From Candidatus Baltobacteraceae bacterium (GTDB taxonomy: Bacteria; Vulcanimicrobiota; Vulcanimicrobiia; Vulcanimicrobiales; Vulcanimicrobiaceae): a stretch of DNA of 64,000 bases. The notes under the pieces are model-generated. The model searched no databases and had not been told where the DNA came from. It was given only the letters and a program-made list of their open reading frames with translations. The stretch lies in assembly GCA_036489885.1 (NCBI GenBank), contig DASXEW010000003.1:744001-808000 (forward strand), written 5' to 3'. The translations under genes and the position numbers were made by a program. Each line of letters opens with the position of its first letter. Position 1 is the first letter of the stretch. This document shows positions 18,049 through 27,274 of this stretch, piece after piece.

Positions 18049-18606
18049 ATGTCCATTGAAGGCAAACGAGTCGCTGCTCTGATCGGCGACGGATTCGAAG
18101 AAGCAGAACTGACCGAGCCGCGCAAGGCGCTTGAGGGCGCGGGCGCGATCGTAACAATTGTGGGCGCCGACGAGAAGTCGCGCCAGAAAATACGAAGCAA
18201 GCGAGGGCTTGATGATGGCGGCCAGCAGAAAGCCGAAGAGCTCGCCTCTGACGTGACCGGAGACGACTTCGACGCGCTGCTCATCCCCGGCGGGACCTCG
18301 CCGGACCGGCTGCGGGGCAACCGGGACATTCAGCGGCTCATCCGCGAGATCGACGGCGCCAAGAAACCGATCTTCGCGGTCGGTCATGGGCCGCAGGTGC
18401 TGATCTCTTCACAGGTCGTGCGTGGGCGTCAGCTCACCGGTGCGCCTTCGATCGCGGACGACATCCGCAACGCGGGTGGTCTCTATCGCGATCAACCGGT
18501 CATTCAGGACGGGAACTGGGTGACGACGCGCACGGCATCGGACATGCTCGTCTTCACGCGCGCAATGCTCGAGAAGCTCGCGAGCGCCGTACCGGTACAG
18601 GCCTAA
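18049..18606 (+). CDS. PfpI/DJ-1 superfamily protein lacking the catalytic cysteine
   Basis: 185 residues from ATG 18049. The fold is that of PfpI/YhbO: VAALIGDGFEEAEL at the N-terminus, DALLIPGG, and the nucleophile elbow. In place of the usual (A/I)CHGP the elbow reads AVGHGPQVLIS, so the cysteine is Gly112 while the neighbouring His113 is kept. Active family members are peptidases or deglycases depending on that cysteine, so this one should lack that chemistry. It lies 32 nt downstream of the SGNH-like lipoprotein. Confidence 0.8.
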   Translation: MSIEGKRVAALIGDGFEEAELTEPRKALEGAGAIVTIVGADEKSRQKIRSKRGLDDGGQQKAEELASDVTGDDFDALLIPGGTSPDRLRGNRDIQRLIREIDGAKKPIFAVGHGPQVLISSQVVRGRQLTGAPSIADDIRNAGGLYRDQPVIQDGNWVTTRTASDMLVFTRAMLEKLASAVPVQA

Positions 18607-18609
18607 GAC

Positions 18610-19722
18610 TCAGTAGTCTTTCGGAACGATTGCCAACCGTGGGTTGGGCCGCTCGGGGCGCCCGACCTTATGGCATTCGCGCCACTCGCCGTCGATTTGA
18701 ATCGCCGAGATGTCGGCCGTGAAATCGAAGTGTCCGCTGCCGTCAAAAAATGCGCTTCCGACTGCGTATGCGTCGACGGGCACTTTCAAGCTCTCGAACA
18801 TGCGAATCTTCTCGGCGTTGAAGCCGCCGCTGACGACGATCTTCACTTGCGTGAAGCCTTCGGCATCGAGCGCATTGCGGACGTTGTGCACCAGCTGCGG
18901 ATTCACACCGGTCGGCGTAAACGTCGACATCTGCGGCCAAATCGATTTATCGACCAGCGTCGAGCTCGTATCCATCCGCACGCCGTATAGGCGATTTCCG
19001 AGCGCGCGCGCAAGTTTGAGCGACGTCCCGACGCAATCGTTCTCGAAGTCGACGAGCGCGATGACGTTGACGCCCGGCGGCATGTATTGTGCGAATTTTT
19101 GAGTCGCAAGAACGGTGTCGCCCTTATATGCTGCGATCAATGAATGCGGCACCGTCCCCATTCCGCGGCTGCCCCACCACTCAGCATTCGCATCGGTCGA
19201 GACCCCGAGCGCGCCGGAGATGTACGCCGCGTAACCATCGCCGGTCTGCACGTGATGATGGTCGAAGCGCGCGGGAAAGAACAGGACGTCCTTGCCGTTG
19301 GCAGCGTCGACGATTTCACGCGCGTTGGTGGCGATGCGCGTGCGGCGCGCGAGGACGCCGAGATAGAGCGTCTCGAGGTGCGCGAAGAGCGCATAGTCGC
19401 CTTCGACCGTCATAACCGTCTCGTATGGACCGATCGCATCGCCGTCGTAGAGCGCACGCACGGTGAGCTCGTTCCAACCGTCGGTCCAGCTACCGCCTGA
19501 GTCGCGCCCGCTGCACAAGCGCAAGATCGCCAGCGCTTCGTCGATTCCGCCCAGGTAAGAATGGCTGCGCTGAAAGACTTGCATGCGAACGCGCGGCGAG
19601 TAACTGTCGGCAATCAATATCTCTCTCGAGCGATTGAAATACGTGTCGGAATAATATCCTTCACGCATCTTTTCGACCGGTAGCTGAAAAATTGCGGGCG
19701 ATAGACGTTGTCTGGCCGGCAT
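18610..19722 (-). CDS. pncB: Nicotinate phosphoribosyltransferase
   Basis: 370 residues. It joins nicotinate to PRPP, the salvage entry to NAD. Characteristic stretches are REGYYSDTYFNRSREIL, the conserved GSRGMGTVPHSLIAAYKGDT, ALVDFENDC, GVRMDTSS and VVSGGFNAEKI before the C-terminal PRPP-binding part. It is convergent with the PfpI-like gene, with stops only 3 nt apart. It is of interest beside kynA-kynU, which breaks down tryptophan, the precursor of de novo NAD in some bacteria. Confidence 0.93.
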   Translation of the reverse strand: MPARQRLSPAIFQLPVEKMREGYYSDTYFNRSREILIADSYSPRVRMQVFQRSHSYLGGIDEALAILRLCSGRDSGGSWTDGWNELTVRALYDGDAIGPYETVMTVEGDYALFAHLETLYLGVLARRTRIATNAREIVDAANGKDVLFFPARFDHHHVQTGDGYAAYISGALGVSTDANAEWWGSRGMGTVPHSLIAAYKGDTVLATQKFAQYMPPGVNVIALVDFENDCVGTSLKLARALGNRLYGVRMDTSSTLVDKSIWPQMSTFTPTGVNPQLVHNVRNALDAEGFTQVKIVVSGGFNAEKIRMFESLKVPVDAYAVGSAFFDGSGHFDFTADISAIQIDGEWRECHKVGRPERPNPRLAIVPKDY

Positions 19723-19759
19723 GGGACGGCTCTACGCTTGCGGCGAATGAGGTCCTGTT

Positions 19760-21553
19760 GTGAGCACGAGCCACAGCCTACCGCGGGAGCCGCGCTCGAA
19801 CGCCGATATCGCGCGGAGCTTGCGCGAGATTCGTGCGCTCATGGAGTTTGCGGGCGAAGATTACTTTCGATTTATGGCGTACGAGCGGGCTGCCGACGCC
19901 GTCCACAATGCACCGCCGCTCGCGGATTTGATCGCCGCAGGCGAGCTCACCTCGCTGCCCGGCATCGGCAAGTCGATCGCCGAAAAAATCGCAGCCATCC
20001 TCAAGAGCGGCACGTGCGACTACCTCGAGGAGCTACGCGCGCAATATCCTCCGCGGTTAATGGAGGTTCTCACCGTTCCCGGAATCGGAATCAAGACGGC
20101 GCGAATGCTCTTCGAACAGTTTGAGATCGGATCGCTTGCCGATCTCGAGCTTGCGCTGGATAACGGGACGCTGGCCGGCGCGCCGCGCCTCGGCAAGAAA
20201 TCGCTCGAGAATCTGCGGCGCGGAATCTTGGCGTCGAAAGGACGTTCGCGCCGCTGGCCGCTCGGCATCGCTCGGCCGATCGCCGACGAGCTGATCGAAT
20301 ACTTGCGTGCAAACGTTCCGGCCAACAGTCTCACCGCCGCCGGAAGCTTGCGGCGCGCCGAACCGACCGTCGGCGACATCGACATCATCTGTACGTCCGA
20401 CGAACCGGATGCCGTCATCAAAGCGTTCGCGACGTTCTCGCGCGCACAGGCCGTCGTGGCGGAAGGTTCGACGAAGGGAAGTATTTGGCTCGAAACAGGA
20501 TTGCAGATCGATTTGCGCGTGCTGCCTGCGCATCTTTTCGGCAATCTGCTCCAGCATTTCACGGGCAGTCGCGAGCACAACATTCAGCTTCGTGAAATGG
20601 CTGTGCGTAAGAGTTTGCGCGTTAGCGAAAACGGAATTCTGAATCTCGAGACAGGTGATAACATCACGTGCACGACCGAAGAGGAAGTGTATACGACGCT
20701 CGGACTCGCGTACATTCCGCCCGAGATGCGACTGGGTCTCGGCGAGATCGATGCCGCTCGCAGCGGAACGTTACCGCGCTCGATCGAGCTTGGCGATCTG
20801 CGTGGCGACTTTCACATGCACTCGAGCTACAGCGACGGCCGGAACACGCTCGAGGAGATGATTGAAGCTTGCGCAGCGTGCGGCTATGCATATCACGCGA
20901 TCTCGGACCATTCGCAATTTCCGGCTCGCGGCGGCGACGTCGGCTTGACGCCCGAAGCTGCGCGCAAGCAGCGCGAGCACGTGCGCAGTCTTGGCGAGCG
21001 CTTCGGCATTCGGACGTTGTGCGCGACCGAAGTCGACGTGCGTCCCGACGGTTCGCTCGTATTCGACGACCGCACGCTTTCCGAATTCGATCTCGTGATC
21101 GCAAGCGTGCACACCGGGACGAACGCGTCGCGCGACGAGATGACGCGGCGGATCATCGCGGCGTGTGAAAATCCGTACGTTTCGATCATCGGTCATCCGA
21201 CAGGCCGATACGTCGATGCGATGTCAGAATTCGGGGGTTACGAATTCGACTATGATGCGGTCTTTGCGGCGGCTGCGCGCACGGGGACCGCGCTCGAGAT
21301 CGACGGACATCCGGCCCGGCTCGATCTTCCAAGCGCGCTGGCGCGCCGTGCCAAAGGGTTCGGGGTCACATTTACCTGTGACTCGGACGCCCACTCGACC
21401 TCGGCGCTGGGCAACGTCTCATATGCCGTCGGCCAGGCCCGGCGTGCATGGCTAGAGGCCTCGGACGTCCTGAACACACGTTCGGTCGAGGACGTCCTGA
21501 CGTTCGTGGCCCAAAAACGGGCCTCGGCGGCTCTCCCTGCGAATAAGCAATAA
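19760..21553 (+). CDS. polX: Family X DNA polymerase with PHP exonuclease domain
   Basis: 597 residues, starting at GTG 19760. The N-terminal 8-kDa-like region and helix-hairpin-helix motifs (SLPGIGKSIAEKI, TVPGIGIKTARML) are followed by the polymerase palm with metal-binding VGDIDIIC and QIDLRV. From about 340 comes a PHP phosphoesterase domain beginning DFHMHSSYSDG, with further ligands in ISDHS, CATEVDV, IIGHP and CDSDAHS. Such PolX proteins fill short gaps and trim 3' ends in base-excision repair. The gene is followed 8 nt later by the sensor kinase, so they may share a transcript. Confidence 0.94.
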   Translation: MSTSHSLPREPRSNADIARSLREIRALMEFAGEDYFRFMAYERAADAVHNAPPLADLIAAGELTSLPGIGKSIAEKIAAILKSGTCDYLEELRAQYPPRLMEVLTVPGIGIKTARMLFEQFEIGSLADLELALDNGTLAGAPRLGKKSLENLRRGILASKGRSRRWPLGIARPIADELIEYLRANVPANSLTAAGSLRRAEPTVGDIDIICTSDEPDAVIKAFATFSRAQAVVAEGSTKGSIWLETGLQIDLRVLPAHLFGNLLQHFTGSREHNIQLREMAVRKSLRVSENGILNLETGDNITCTTEEEVYTTLGLAYIPPEMRLGLGEIDAARSGTLPRSIELGDLRGDFHMHSSYSDGRNTLEEMIEACAACGYAYHAISDHSQFPARGGDVGLTPEAARKQREHVRSLGERFGIRTLCATEVDVRPDGSLVFDDRTLSEFDLVIASVHTGTNASRDEMTRRIIAACENPYVSIIGHPTGRYVDAMSEFGGYEFDYDAVFAAAARTGTALEIDGHPARLDLPSALARRAKGFGVTFTCDSDAHSTSALGNVSYAVGQARRAWLEASDVLNTRSVEDVLTFVAQKRASAALPANKQ

Positions 21554-21561
21554 ATCTCGGT

Positions 21562-24282
21562 ATGATCTCGGGTACTTTTACCTCAGAGTCGGCTCGGCTC
21601 GAGGCGCTCTACGATTATCAGATCCTCGACACACCGGCTGAGGAAGTCTTTGACGTATTCACCCGGTTGGCTTCGCAATTGTGCGGGACGCCGATCGCTT
21701 CGATCACCCTGATAGAGGACGACCGGGTCTGGTTCAAATCCCATGTCGGGTTGATCGGGATCAGCGAGATCGCGCGCAAAGACTCGTTCTGCGCGGCGAC
21801 GCTCGCCAGCGCGGACCTCTTCGAGATTCACGATTCCAAGAACGATGAACGTTTCCGCCGTTCTGTGCTGGTCCGCGACTATCGTGTTCGCTTCTATGCC
21901 GGCATGCCGCTCGTCACGCGTGGCGGATACGTGATCGGTACGCTCAACGTGATGGACGAGCAACCGCGCACGCTGACCGACGTGCAGTGCGGCGTCTTGC
22001 GGACGCTGGCTGCCGGCGTCATCGAACAGCTCGATGCGCGCCGGACGCTGATGCGGCTTGTCGACGCCTCGCGTAGTGAGCTCTATCACTTCGATCTTTC
22101 GACACAGCGGATCGTTTTCGCGAGCGAAGGCGCGCTACGCAATCTCGGTTACTCCGCCAAAGAGATGCGTGATCTCCCTGTGGAGTCGCTGCTTCCTCGC
22201 TTACAATCGCCGTTCTCAACGGAGCGTTTGATGCGCAGCATCGCTGCACGCGACGGCGAGCCGCTGATCATCAATACCGTTGCGCGCCGCAAAGACGGAA
22301 CCGTCTATCCGATCGAGTTGCGCGTCGAGTTGGTGCGCTCGTTCTCGCGTCCGCTCGTGTACGTTTTCGGCGTCGATATGTCCGAACGCCGCGCCAGCGA
22401 GGATCGCATCCGTCTGCTCTCGACTGCAGTCGAAAACGCAAGCGACGCCGTAGCGATCTACGCGCCGTCCGATCCGCCCGATCCCAAGAAGCCGTCGACC
22501 GTCGTTTACGTCAACGACGCTTTCTTGCAAAGCGTCGGCTATACGCGCGACGAGATCATCGGCAAGAACAGTGCGATGTACGTCGGTAAGGGTAACGATC
22601 GTAAGGTCGTTGAGGAAGTGCGCGCGCGCGTTCTGCGCGGAGAAACCGCGCGTTTTCGCACACGCACGTATCGTAAGGACGGCTCGACGTTCTGGAGCGA
22701 GCAATCTCTCCGCCCGATGGTCGATGCCGCCGGCAAGGTTTCGCACATTATCGCCGTGCGCCGCGACGTCACGTCCGACGTCATGCACGAAGCCGCGCTT
22801 GCAACGCAAAACGATATTCTCACCGCGCTCACGAGCGTAGCGCGCGAGCTGTTTGCGGCGCTCGTCCCGCGTGTGCTCGTCGACCGGTTGCTGGTCGGCG
22901 CGGCCGCGATGACCGGAACGACCGTTCGCTTCTGGGTCGCTTTGCCGAGTGGCGGCGTCGCGCAGAGTCAAGATCTCAGCGTGCCGCCGGATACGCCTGA
23001 TGAAGGCGATGACTTCCTGCGCGAAGCGCTCTTCTCTGAAGTCGTCCTCGTCGATGATGCGGCGCACCGAGCGGTCGCGCGCATCCCGACCCCGGATGGT
23101 CCGGGCTGGTTGCTCGAGGCGCGCTCCAGCGGGAATGAACCGCTGGCTACCAACAGCGTCTTCGCGCTCGGATTGCTCGCGCAGTATGCGGCCGTCGCAG
23201 TCCGTAACGTCGAGTTGTACGGTGAGCTCGATGCGCGCCGTGGCGCAGTCGTCGAGCTGAATCAAGTCAAGGCCGATTTAATCGCGATGCTGGCGCACGA
23301 TTTCAAGGGTCCGCTGACCTCGATCGTCGGTTTCGCGCAGGTCCTTGCGGAAGATCCGAAGCTCGATGCGCAGTCGCGCCAGTTCCTCGATACGATTACG
23401 CAGAACGCGATGCGGCTCTCGAATCTGGCTAGCGATACGCTCTCGCTTTCGCGTCTGGAAAGCAGCGATTTCTCGCTCGCGCGGCAACCGATCGAATTCG
23501 GGGATCTCGTTCGTGACGTTGCGCAAACGTTCAGCGAGCGGCGCAAGATCGACGTGCAGATTGACGCGGAAGATGCCCTCGTTACCGGCGACATGCAGCG
23601 CCTCGGACAAGTCCTGGAAAATCTGTTCGGAAACGCGATCAAGTACTCGCCGAACGGCGAGCCGGTTGGCGTGAAGGTTCAGCGCGTTGAGGGCTGGATC
23701 GAGATCTCGGTCAAAGACCGGGGCATCGGCATCCCACAGCCCGAGGTCGCCAATCTGTTTTCGCGCTTCGCACGCGGCTCGAACGCAAGGCGCCTGGGGA
23801 TTACCGGGACGGGATTCGGCCTCTATCTGGCGAGGCTGATCGTCGAGAAGCACGCCGGCACGATCGGCGTGGAGAGTGTCGAGGGCAAAGGCAGCACGTT
23901 CGTCGTTCGCCTTCCCGCCGCGGTTCTGGGCGAAGAAGACGACCGTACGAATCGCTTGCTGCTGGTCGATCCGGAAGGAGAGACCCGCTCGTTCACGGCG
24001 CACGCGCTCCGCGGCGGTCACTACCGTCTGCGTGTCGTTCAGTCGGTCGGTGAAGCTCTCGTGCTACTCGCCGATGAGCGCTTCGATGCCGCGTTGATCG
24101 ACGGCGACGACGAAGAGATCCTCAAGAAAGTACCGCGCCGCGTCCGGCGCGAGGTCGCTTTCATTCGTATCGGCGCGACAACCGAAAAAGGCTGGGATAA
24201 CGTACTGGGCAAGCCATTCCTCAGCAAGGATTTGCTTGCTGCGATCGAGTCCGCCGTCGAGCGTCAGGTGCGCGCGACCTAA
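21562..24282 (+). CDS. Hybrid sensor histidine kinase (GAF-PAS-PAS-GAF-HisKA-HATPase-REC)
   Basis: 906 residues without membrane helices. A GAF domain (about 10-160, LEALYDYQILDTPAEE) is followed by two PAS domains (about 165-275 and 285-415), a second GAF-like region (about 425-555) and HisKA with phospho-acceptor His579 (AHDFKGP). The ATPase has its N-box at 687-691 and G-boxes DRGIGIP and GTGFGLYL. The C-terminus (about 792-905) is a divergent receiver: Asp847 (LIDGD) and Lys884 (GKPF) are kept, but the acidic pair reads LVDPE. It is probably a cytoplasmic redox, light or gas sensor; no partner regulator is nearby. Confidence 0.88.
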   Translation: MISGTFTSESARLEALYDYQILDTPAEEVFDVFTRLASQLCGTPIASITLIEDDRVWFKSHVGLIGISEIARKDSFCAATLASADLFEIHDSKNDERFRRSVLVRDYRVRFYAGMPLVTRGGYVIGTLNVMDEQPRTLTDVQCGVLRTLAAGVIEQLDARRTLMRLVDASRSELYHFDLSTQRIVFASEGALRNLGYSAKEMRDLPVESLLPRLQSPFSTERLMRSIAARDGEPLIINTVARRKDGTVYPIELRVELVRSFSRPLVYVFGVDMSERRASEDRIRLLSTAVENASDAVAIYAPSDPPDPKKPSTVVYVNDAFLQSVGYTRDEIIGKNSAMYVGKGNDRKVVEEVRARVLRGETARFRTRTYRKDGSTFWSEQSLRPMVDAAGKVSHIIAVRRDVTSDVMHEAALATQNDILTALTSVARELFAALVPRVLVDRLLVGAAAMTGTTVRFWVALPSGGVAQSQDLSVPPDTPDEGDDFLREALFSEVVLVDDAAHRAVARIPTPDGPGWLLEARSSGNEPLATNSVFALGLLAQYAAVAVRNVELYGELDARRGAVVELNQVKADLIAMLAHDFKGPLTSIVGFAQVLAEDPKLDAQSRQFLDTITQNAMRLSNLASDTLSLSRLESSDFSLARQPIEFGDLVRDVAQTFSERRKIDVQIDAEDALVTGDMQRLGQVLENLFGNAIKYSPNGEPVGVKVQRVEGWIEISVKDRGIGIPQPEVANLFSRFARGSNARRLGITGTGFGLYLARLIVEKHAGTIGVESVEGKGSTFVVRLPAAVLGEEDDRTNRLLLVDPEGETRSFTAHALRGGHYRLRVVQSVGEALVLLADERFDAALIDGDDEEILKKVPRRVRREVAFIRIGATTEKGWDNVLGKPFLSKDLLAAIESAVERQVRAT

Positions 24283-24296
24283 GGTCGTCACGGCGC

Positions 24297-24315
24297 GAAA
24301 CGACCCGGTCGTTTC
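24297..24315. terminator. Hairpin between convergent genes
   Basis: A perfect 8-bp stem GAAACGAC/GTCGTTTC with a 3-nt loop lies 14 nt after the sensor-kinase stop and between convergent genes. No T-run follows, so it is either a Rho-dependent-type end or a bidirectional structural terminator. The remaining spacer to 24394 shows only a GC-rich CCGGCCGGGCCG run. Confidence 0.45.
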
Positions 24316-24394
24316 AAGTCCGGCCGGGCCGTCTAGCCCTAATCCCTAACCGAGCAAGTTCTCGTTAATAAATGGGAGACCCTGGGATTCGAGG

Positions 24395-25093
24395 TCACCG
24401 CTCGCGCGTTGAGCCTTGCACGATCGTGCGAATCTCACGTACCCCATCGAGCGCTCGTAGCGCATCGGCGATGCGATGTACTTGTGCCGGATCGTAGCGC
24501 ATGACGAGTTCGATCCGATCGCGTTCTTTTTCGTTGTCGAAGTGCAAGTGAATGCGCTGCAGGCTTCCCCCGGCGTCCGAGATGATTTGCCGCACCTGTG
24601 ATTCCGCAAACCCCCGGGCCGAGCAGGTCATAATGATGTGGACGCTGCGGCGCGAGCCAAAGAGCATGACCTCGAGCGGGCGCATCGCCGCCAAGACGAC
24701 GAGCACCAGCACCGACGCGATGATCGCAGCTAGGTACATGGCGGCGCCGCACGCCAGCCCAATTGCTGCCACCGTCCACACGCTCGCAGCAGTCGTCAGA
24801 CCGCGAACGATCTCGCGGCGCAGAATGATCGTTCCGGCGCCCAGAAAACCGATACCGCTGGCAACCTGCGCTGCAATTCGTGAAGGGTCCAGAACCACGT
24901 GATCGCCGAGAACCGACGCAAAACCGTACGCCGAGATGATCATGAAGAGTGCTGCGCCGAGCGAGACGAGCGCGTGCGTGCGCAGCCCGGCCACGTGCTC
25001 GGCGCGCTCGCGTTCGATTCCTACGATCGCCCCGAGAACGGTCGCCGCAAAAAGCCGAACGATGATATCCGTAGTCGAGGCAGTGGGAATCAT
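24395..25093 (-). CDS. MgtC/SapB-family membrane protein
   Basis: 232 residues from ATG 25093; the longer frame would overlap ilvE. Several membrane helices carry the family signatures VGIERERAEHVAGLRTHALVSLG and GIGFLGAGTII. The soluble C-terminus (about 150-232) resembles an ACT-like domain (VHIIMTCSARGFAESQVRQI). MgtC-type proteins are linked to low-magnesium survival and control of ATP synthase in pathogens; the role in environmental bacteria is not settled. It is divergent from ilvE. Confidence 0.88.
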   Translation of the reverse strand: MIPTASTTDIIVRLFAATVLGAIVGIERERAEHVAGLRTHALVSLGAALFMIISAYGFASVLGDHVVLDPSRIAAQVASGIGFLGAGTIILRREIVRGLTTAASVWTVAAIGLACGAAMYLAAIIASVLVLVVLAAMRPLEVMLFGSRRSVHIIMTCSARGFAESQVRQIISDAGGSLQRIHLHFDNEKERDRIELVMRYDPAQVHRIADALRALDGVREIRTIVQGSTRER

Positions 25094-25164
25094 CACAGCG
25101 ATCTTAGCGGCCGGGATGCTTGCTCCCCCGGGGCCGTGAACCCGGAAGCTCGAACCGCAGGACA

Positions 25165-26115
25165 ATGGAACTTGACGATCTGATCGTTTACGCTCGCGGT
25201 GAATTTCGCCGCTATGCCGATGCAAAAATCGGCCTGCTGACGCATGCTCTGCAGTACGGAACCGGATGTTTTGAAGGCGTCCGTGGCTTCTGGGATGCGG
25301 ACGAGCGCGAGCTCTATCTCTTGCACGCGCGCGATCACTATCGCCGCCTGCACGACTCGGCCAAGATTCTCATCATGAACCTCCCGAAATCGGCCGACGA
25401 GCTGGTCGATATCACGCTCGAGCTGTGCGTGCGCAACAAATTCGAGTGCGAAGTCTATTTGCGGCCCTTCATTTACAAGGCGGACGAGGCGATCGGCGTA
25501 CGGCTCGAAGGCGTCAAGGATGAGTTCGCAATCGTCGCAATTCCGTTCGTCGGCTACTTCGGCGAAGCGAAGGGTCTGCGAACGTGCCTGAGCTCGTGGC
25601 GCCGCATCGAGGATACCGTTGCGCCCGCTCGTGCCAAGATTACCGGAATCTACATCAACTCGGCGCTTGCAAAGAGCGAGGCGATCGCTAACGGCTTCGA
25701 TGAAGCCATCATGCTTTCGCACGACGGCCACGTCTCGGAAGGTTCGGCCGAGAATCTGTTCATCGTAAAGAACGGCGACTTGATAACACCGGATCCGACC
25801 CAGAACATCCTTGAAGGCGTCACTCGCCGCTGCGCGATGACGATCGCGCGCGATCTCGGTGTAAACGTCATCGAGCGCGCCATCGATCGCAGCGAGCTGT
25901 ACACGGCGACCGAAGTTTTCCTAACGGGAAGCGCAGCGGGAATCATGCCGGTCGAATCGATCGATCGCCGTCCGGTCGGAGATGGTAAGACGGGCAAAAC
26001 CACGAAGGCGATCATGGACGTTTACGAGCGCGCCGTGCACGGCAAAGAGCCGAAATATCGCGACTGGGTTACGCCTGTCTATGCGAATCGACGCGTGAAG
26101 GCAGCCGCTGGTTAA
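25165..26115 (+). CDS. ilvE: Branched-chain amino acid aminotransferase
   Basis: 316 residues from ATG 25165, preceded by AGGA; 15 codons further upstream are not supported. It is a fold-type IV PLP enzyme: LLTHALQYGTGCFEGVRG at the N-terminus, Schiff-base lysine in ARAKITGIYINS, EGSAENLF and the C-terminal TATEVFLTGSAAGIMPV. It performs the last step of Leu, Ile and Val synthesis or the first of their breakdown. It stands alone and is followed by a hairpin with an internal palindrome. Confidence 0.94.
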   Translation: MELDDLIVYARGEFRRYADAKIGLLTHALQYGTGCFEGVRGFWDADERELYLLHARDHYRRLHDSAKILIMNLPKSADELVDITLELCVRNKFECEVYLRPFIYKADEAIGVRLEGVKDEFAIVAIPFVGYFGEAKGLRTCLSSWRRIEDTVAPARAKITGIYINSALAKSEAIANGFDEAIMLSHDGHVSEGSAENLFIVKNGDLITPDPTQNILEGVTRRCAMTIARDLGVNVIERAIDRSELYTATEVFLTGSAAGIMPVESIDRRPVGDGKTGKTTKAIMDVYERAVHGKEPKYRDWVTPVYANRRVKAAAG

Positions 26116-26117
26116 GG

Positions 26118-26166
26118 AACTGAGCCTCCAAACGTAATTACGTAAAGGTAATAGCCCGGCTCAGTT
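26118..26166. terminator. Hairpin after ilvE containing a 12-bp palindrome
   Basis: AACTGAGCC (26118-26126) pairs with GGCTCAGTT (26158-26166), a 9-bp stem starting right after the ilvE stop codon. The 31-nt loop contains the perfect palindrome ACGTAATTACGT (26132-26143), which is AT-rich in a GC-rich region. It may be a terminator, a protein-binding site, or both. The rest of the spacer to 26333 shows no gene. Confidence 0.45.
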
Positions 26167-26333
26167 TCGCAGAATTTGCGTGCCGCGCGATAGGTTGAGT
26201 TTGCTGCGCCGGCGAGTGGCCAGGGTGGTACGTATTTGTGCGTTGCTACTGGGGCTTCACTCGGGCTCGTGCAGCCTCGACTCTCTTCGAAGGAGGCGGG
26301 CTTCGCCTGTATGATTGGGTCGGAAGCATTCGG

Positions 26334-26849
26334 CTATTGCGTCAGATCGAACGGCATCGGATTTTCGCTGACGACATTGGAGTTCGCGCTGCTGTAGGTC
26401 GCATGATCGACCGACTCCGGGATCTTGCACGTTACCATTCCTCGCGCGTCCCAGTGAAAAAGGGCATCGCCAGTTGATTGCGCACTGAGCACGCTCCAAA
26501 GTGAGATGCTTTCGACGGCGGTTGGAAAACGGACGTACAGCGGCTGAGAGACGTACACTGCGCGCTGCCGATGCGTGCTCGAATTGTGCAAGCGCTCTAC
26601 GAAAACGACGAGGTTCGTATTCGGGAAATCGATCGTGTACGAACCGTCGTTCGTATCGACGAGCAGCGTGCCATGCACGGTTCGCGCCGACGCCGCCGAA
26701 AGTACGAACGAGTACACGCCGCCCCCGAGGCTGTGACCATTTTCGAGCACGGCCGGGCAATACTCAGTGACTGCGTACGCGCGCGCGTGCAGCAAAGCAA
26801 AGACAGCAACCGCAAATGCCACGCTGAGAACGACTCGCGCGCGGTGCAC
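26334..26849 (-). CDS. Secreted hypothetical protein
   Basis: 171 residues from GTG 26849, chosen because it lies 5 nt after the VOC stop and opens directly into a signal peptide (VVLSVAFAVAVFALLHARAYA). The mature part is rich in Ser, Thr and Val and probably beta-stranded, with two cysteines (EYCP and VTCKIP) that could form a disulfide. I recognise no family. It is the last gene of the formate dehydrogenase gene string, but a functional link is not shown. Confidence 0.6.
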   Translation of the reverse strand: MHRARVVLSVAFAVAVFALLHARAYAVTEYCPAVLENGHSLGGGVYSFVLSAASARTVHGTLLVDTNDGSYTIDFPNTNLVVFVERLHNSSTHRQRAVYVSQPLYVRFPTAVESISLWSVLSAQSTGDALFHWDARGMVTCKIPESVDHATYSSANSNVVSENPMPFDLTQ

Positions 26850-26854
26850 GGTTC

Positions 26855-27274
26855 TTACTCGGTCGGCATCGAGCTCTTCTTCGATGGATCGATGGGACTC
26901 ATCAAACCAACGTCGTTGCCGCTCGGATCGGTGACGATTGCATAACGTGCACCCCAAAATGCGTCATGCGGCGGCTTCACGCCTTTGTGTCCGGCGACGA
27001 TGAGTTTTGTGTATAAAGTATCGACAGCTTCGCGAGATTTAACCGAGAAGCCGATAACGACGGCCGAACTGCTGCTGTTGCCGCGCCACATATTCACCAT
27101 CGGTGTGTTGTCGAATTCGAGGCGTGTTCCGTTGGGAAGTTTTATGTCGACATGCCGCGCGCCGCTGCCGGGCGGCCAATCTCGGCCGTCGTCTTCGATG
27201 CCGAGTCCGAGTGCTCGATAGAAGGCGAGCGTTGCGTCCATGTCCTCGACGATGAGATTCAGCTGGTCGAACAC
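26855..27274 (-). CDS. Glyoxalase/VOC-family protein
   Basis: 139 residues from GTG 27274, which overlaps the 3' end of fdhD by 16 nt. It has the two half-barrels of the vicinal oxygen chelate fold: FDQLNLIVEDMDATLAFYRALG, then HVDIKLPNGTRLEFD, and the second half ending YAIVTDPSGNDVGLMSP. The positions that would ligate metal (His and Glu) are only partly present, so it may bind a small molecule rather than catalyse. Its substrate is unknown. Confidence 0.8.
   Translation of the reverse strand: MFDQLNLIVEDMDATLAFYRALGLGIEDDGRDWPPGSGARHVDIKLPNGTRLEFDNTPMVNMWRGNSSSSAVVIGFSVKSREAVDTLYTKLIVAGHKGVKPPHDAFWGARYAIVTDPSGNDVGLMSPIDPSKKSSMPTE

Noticed and set aside
22216-23265. A 349-codon minus-strand open frame
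   Set aside because: Antisense to the sensor kinase; the composition is that of a codon-position mirror.
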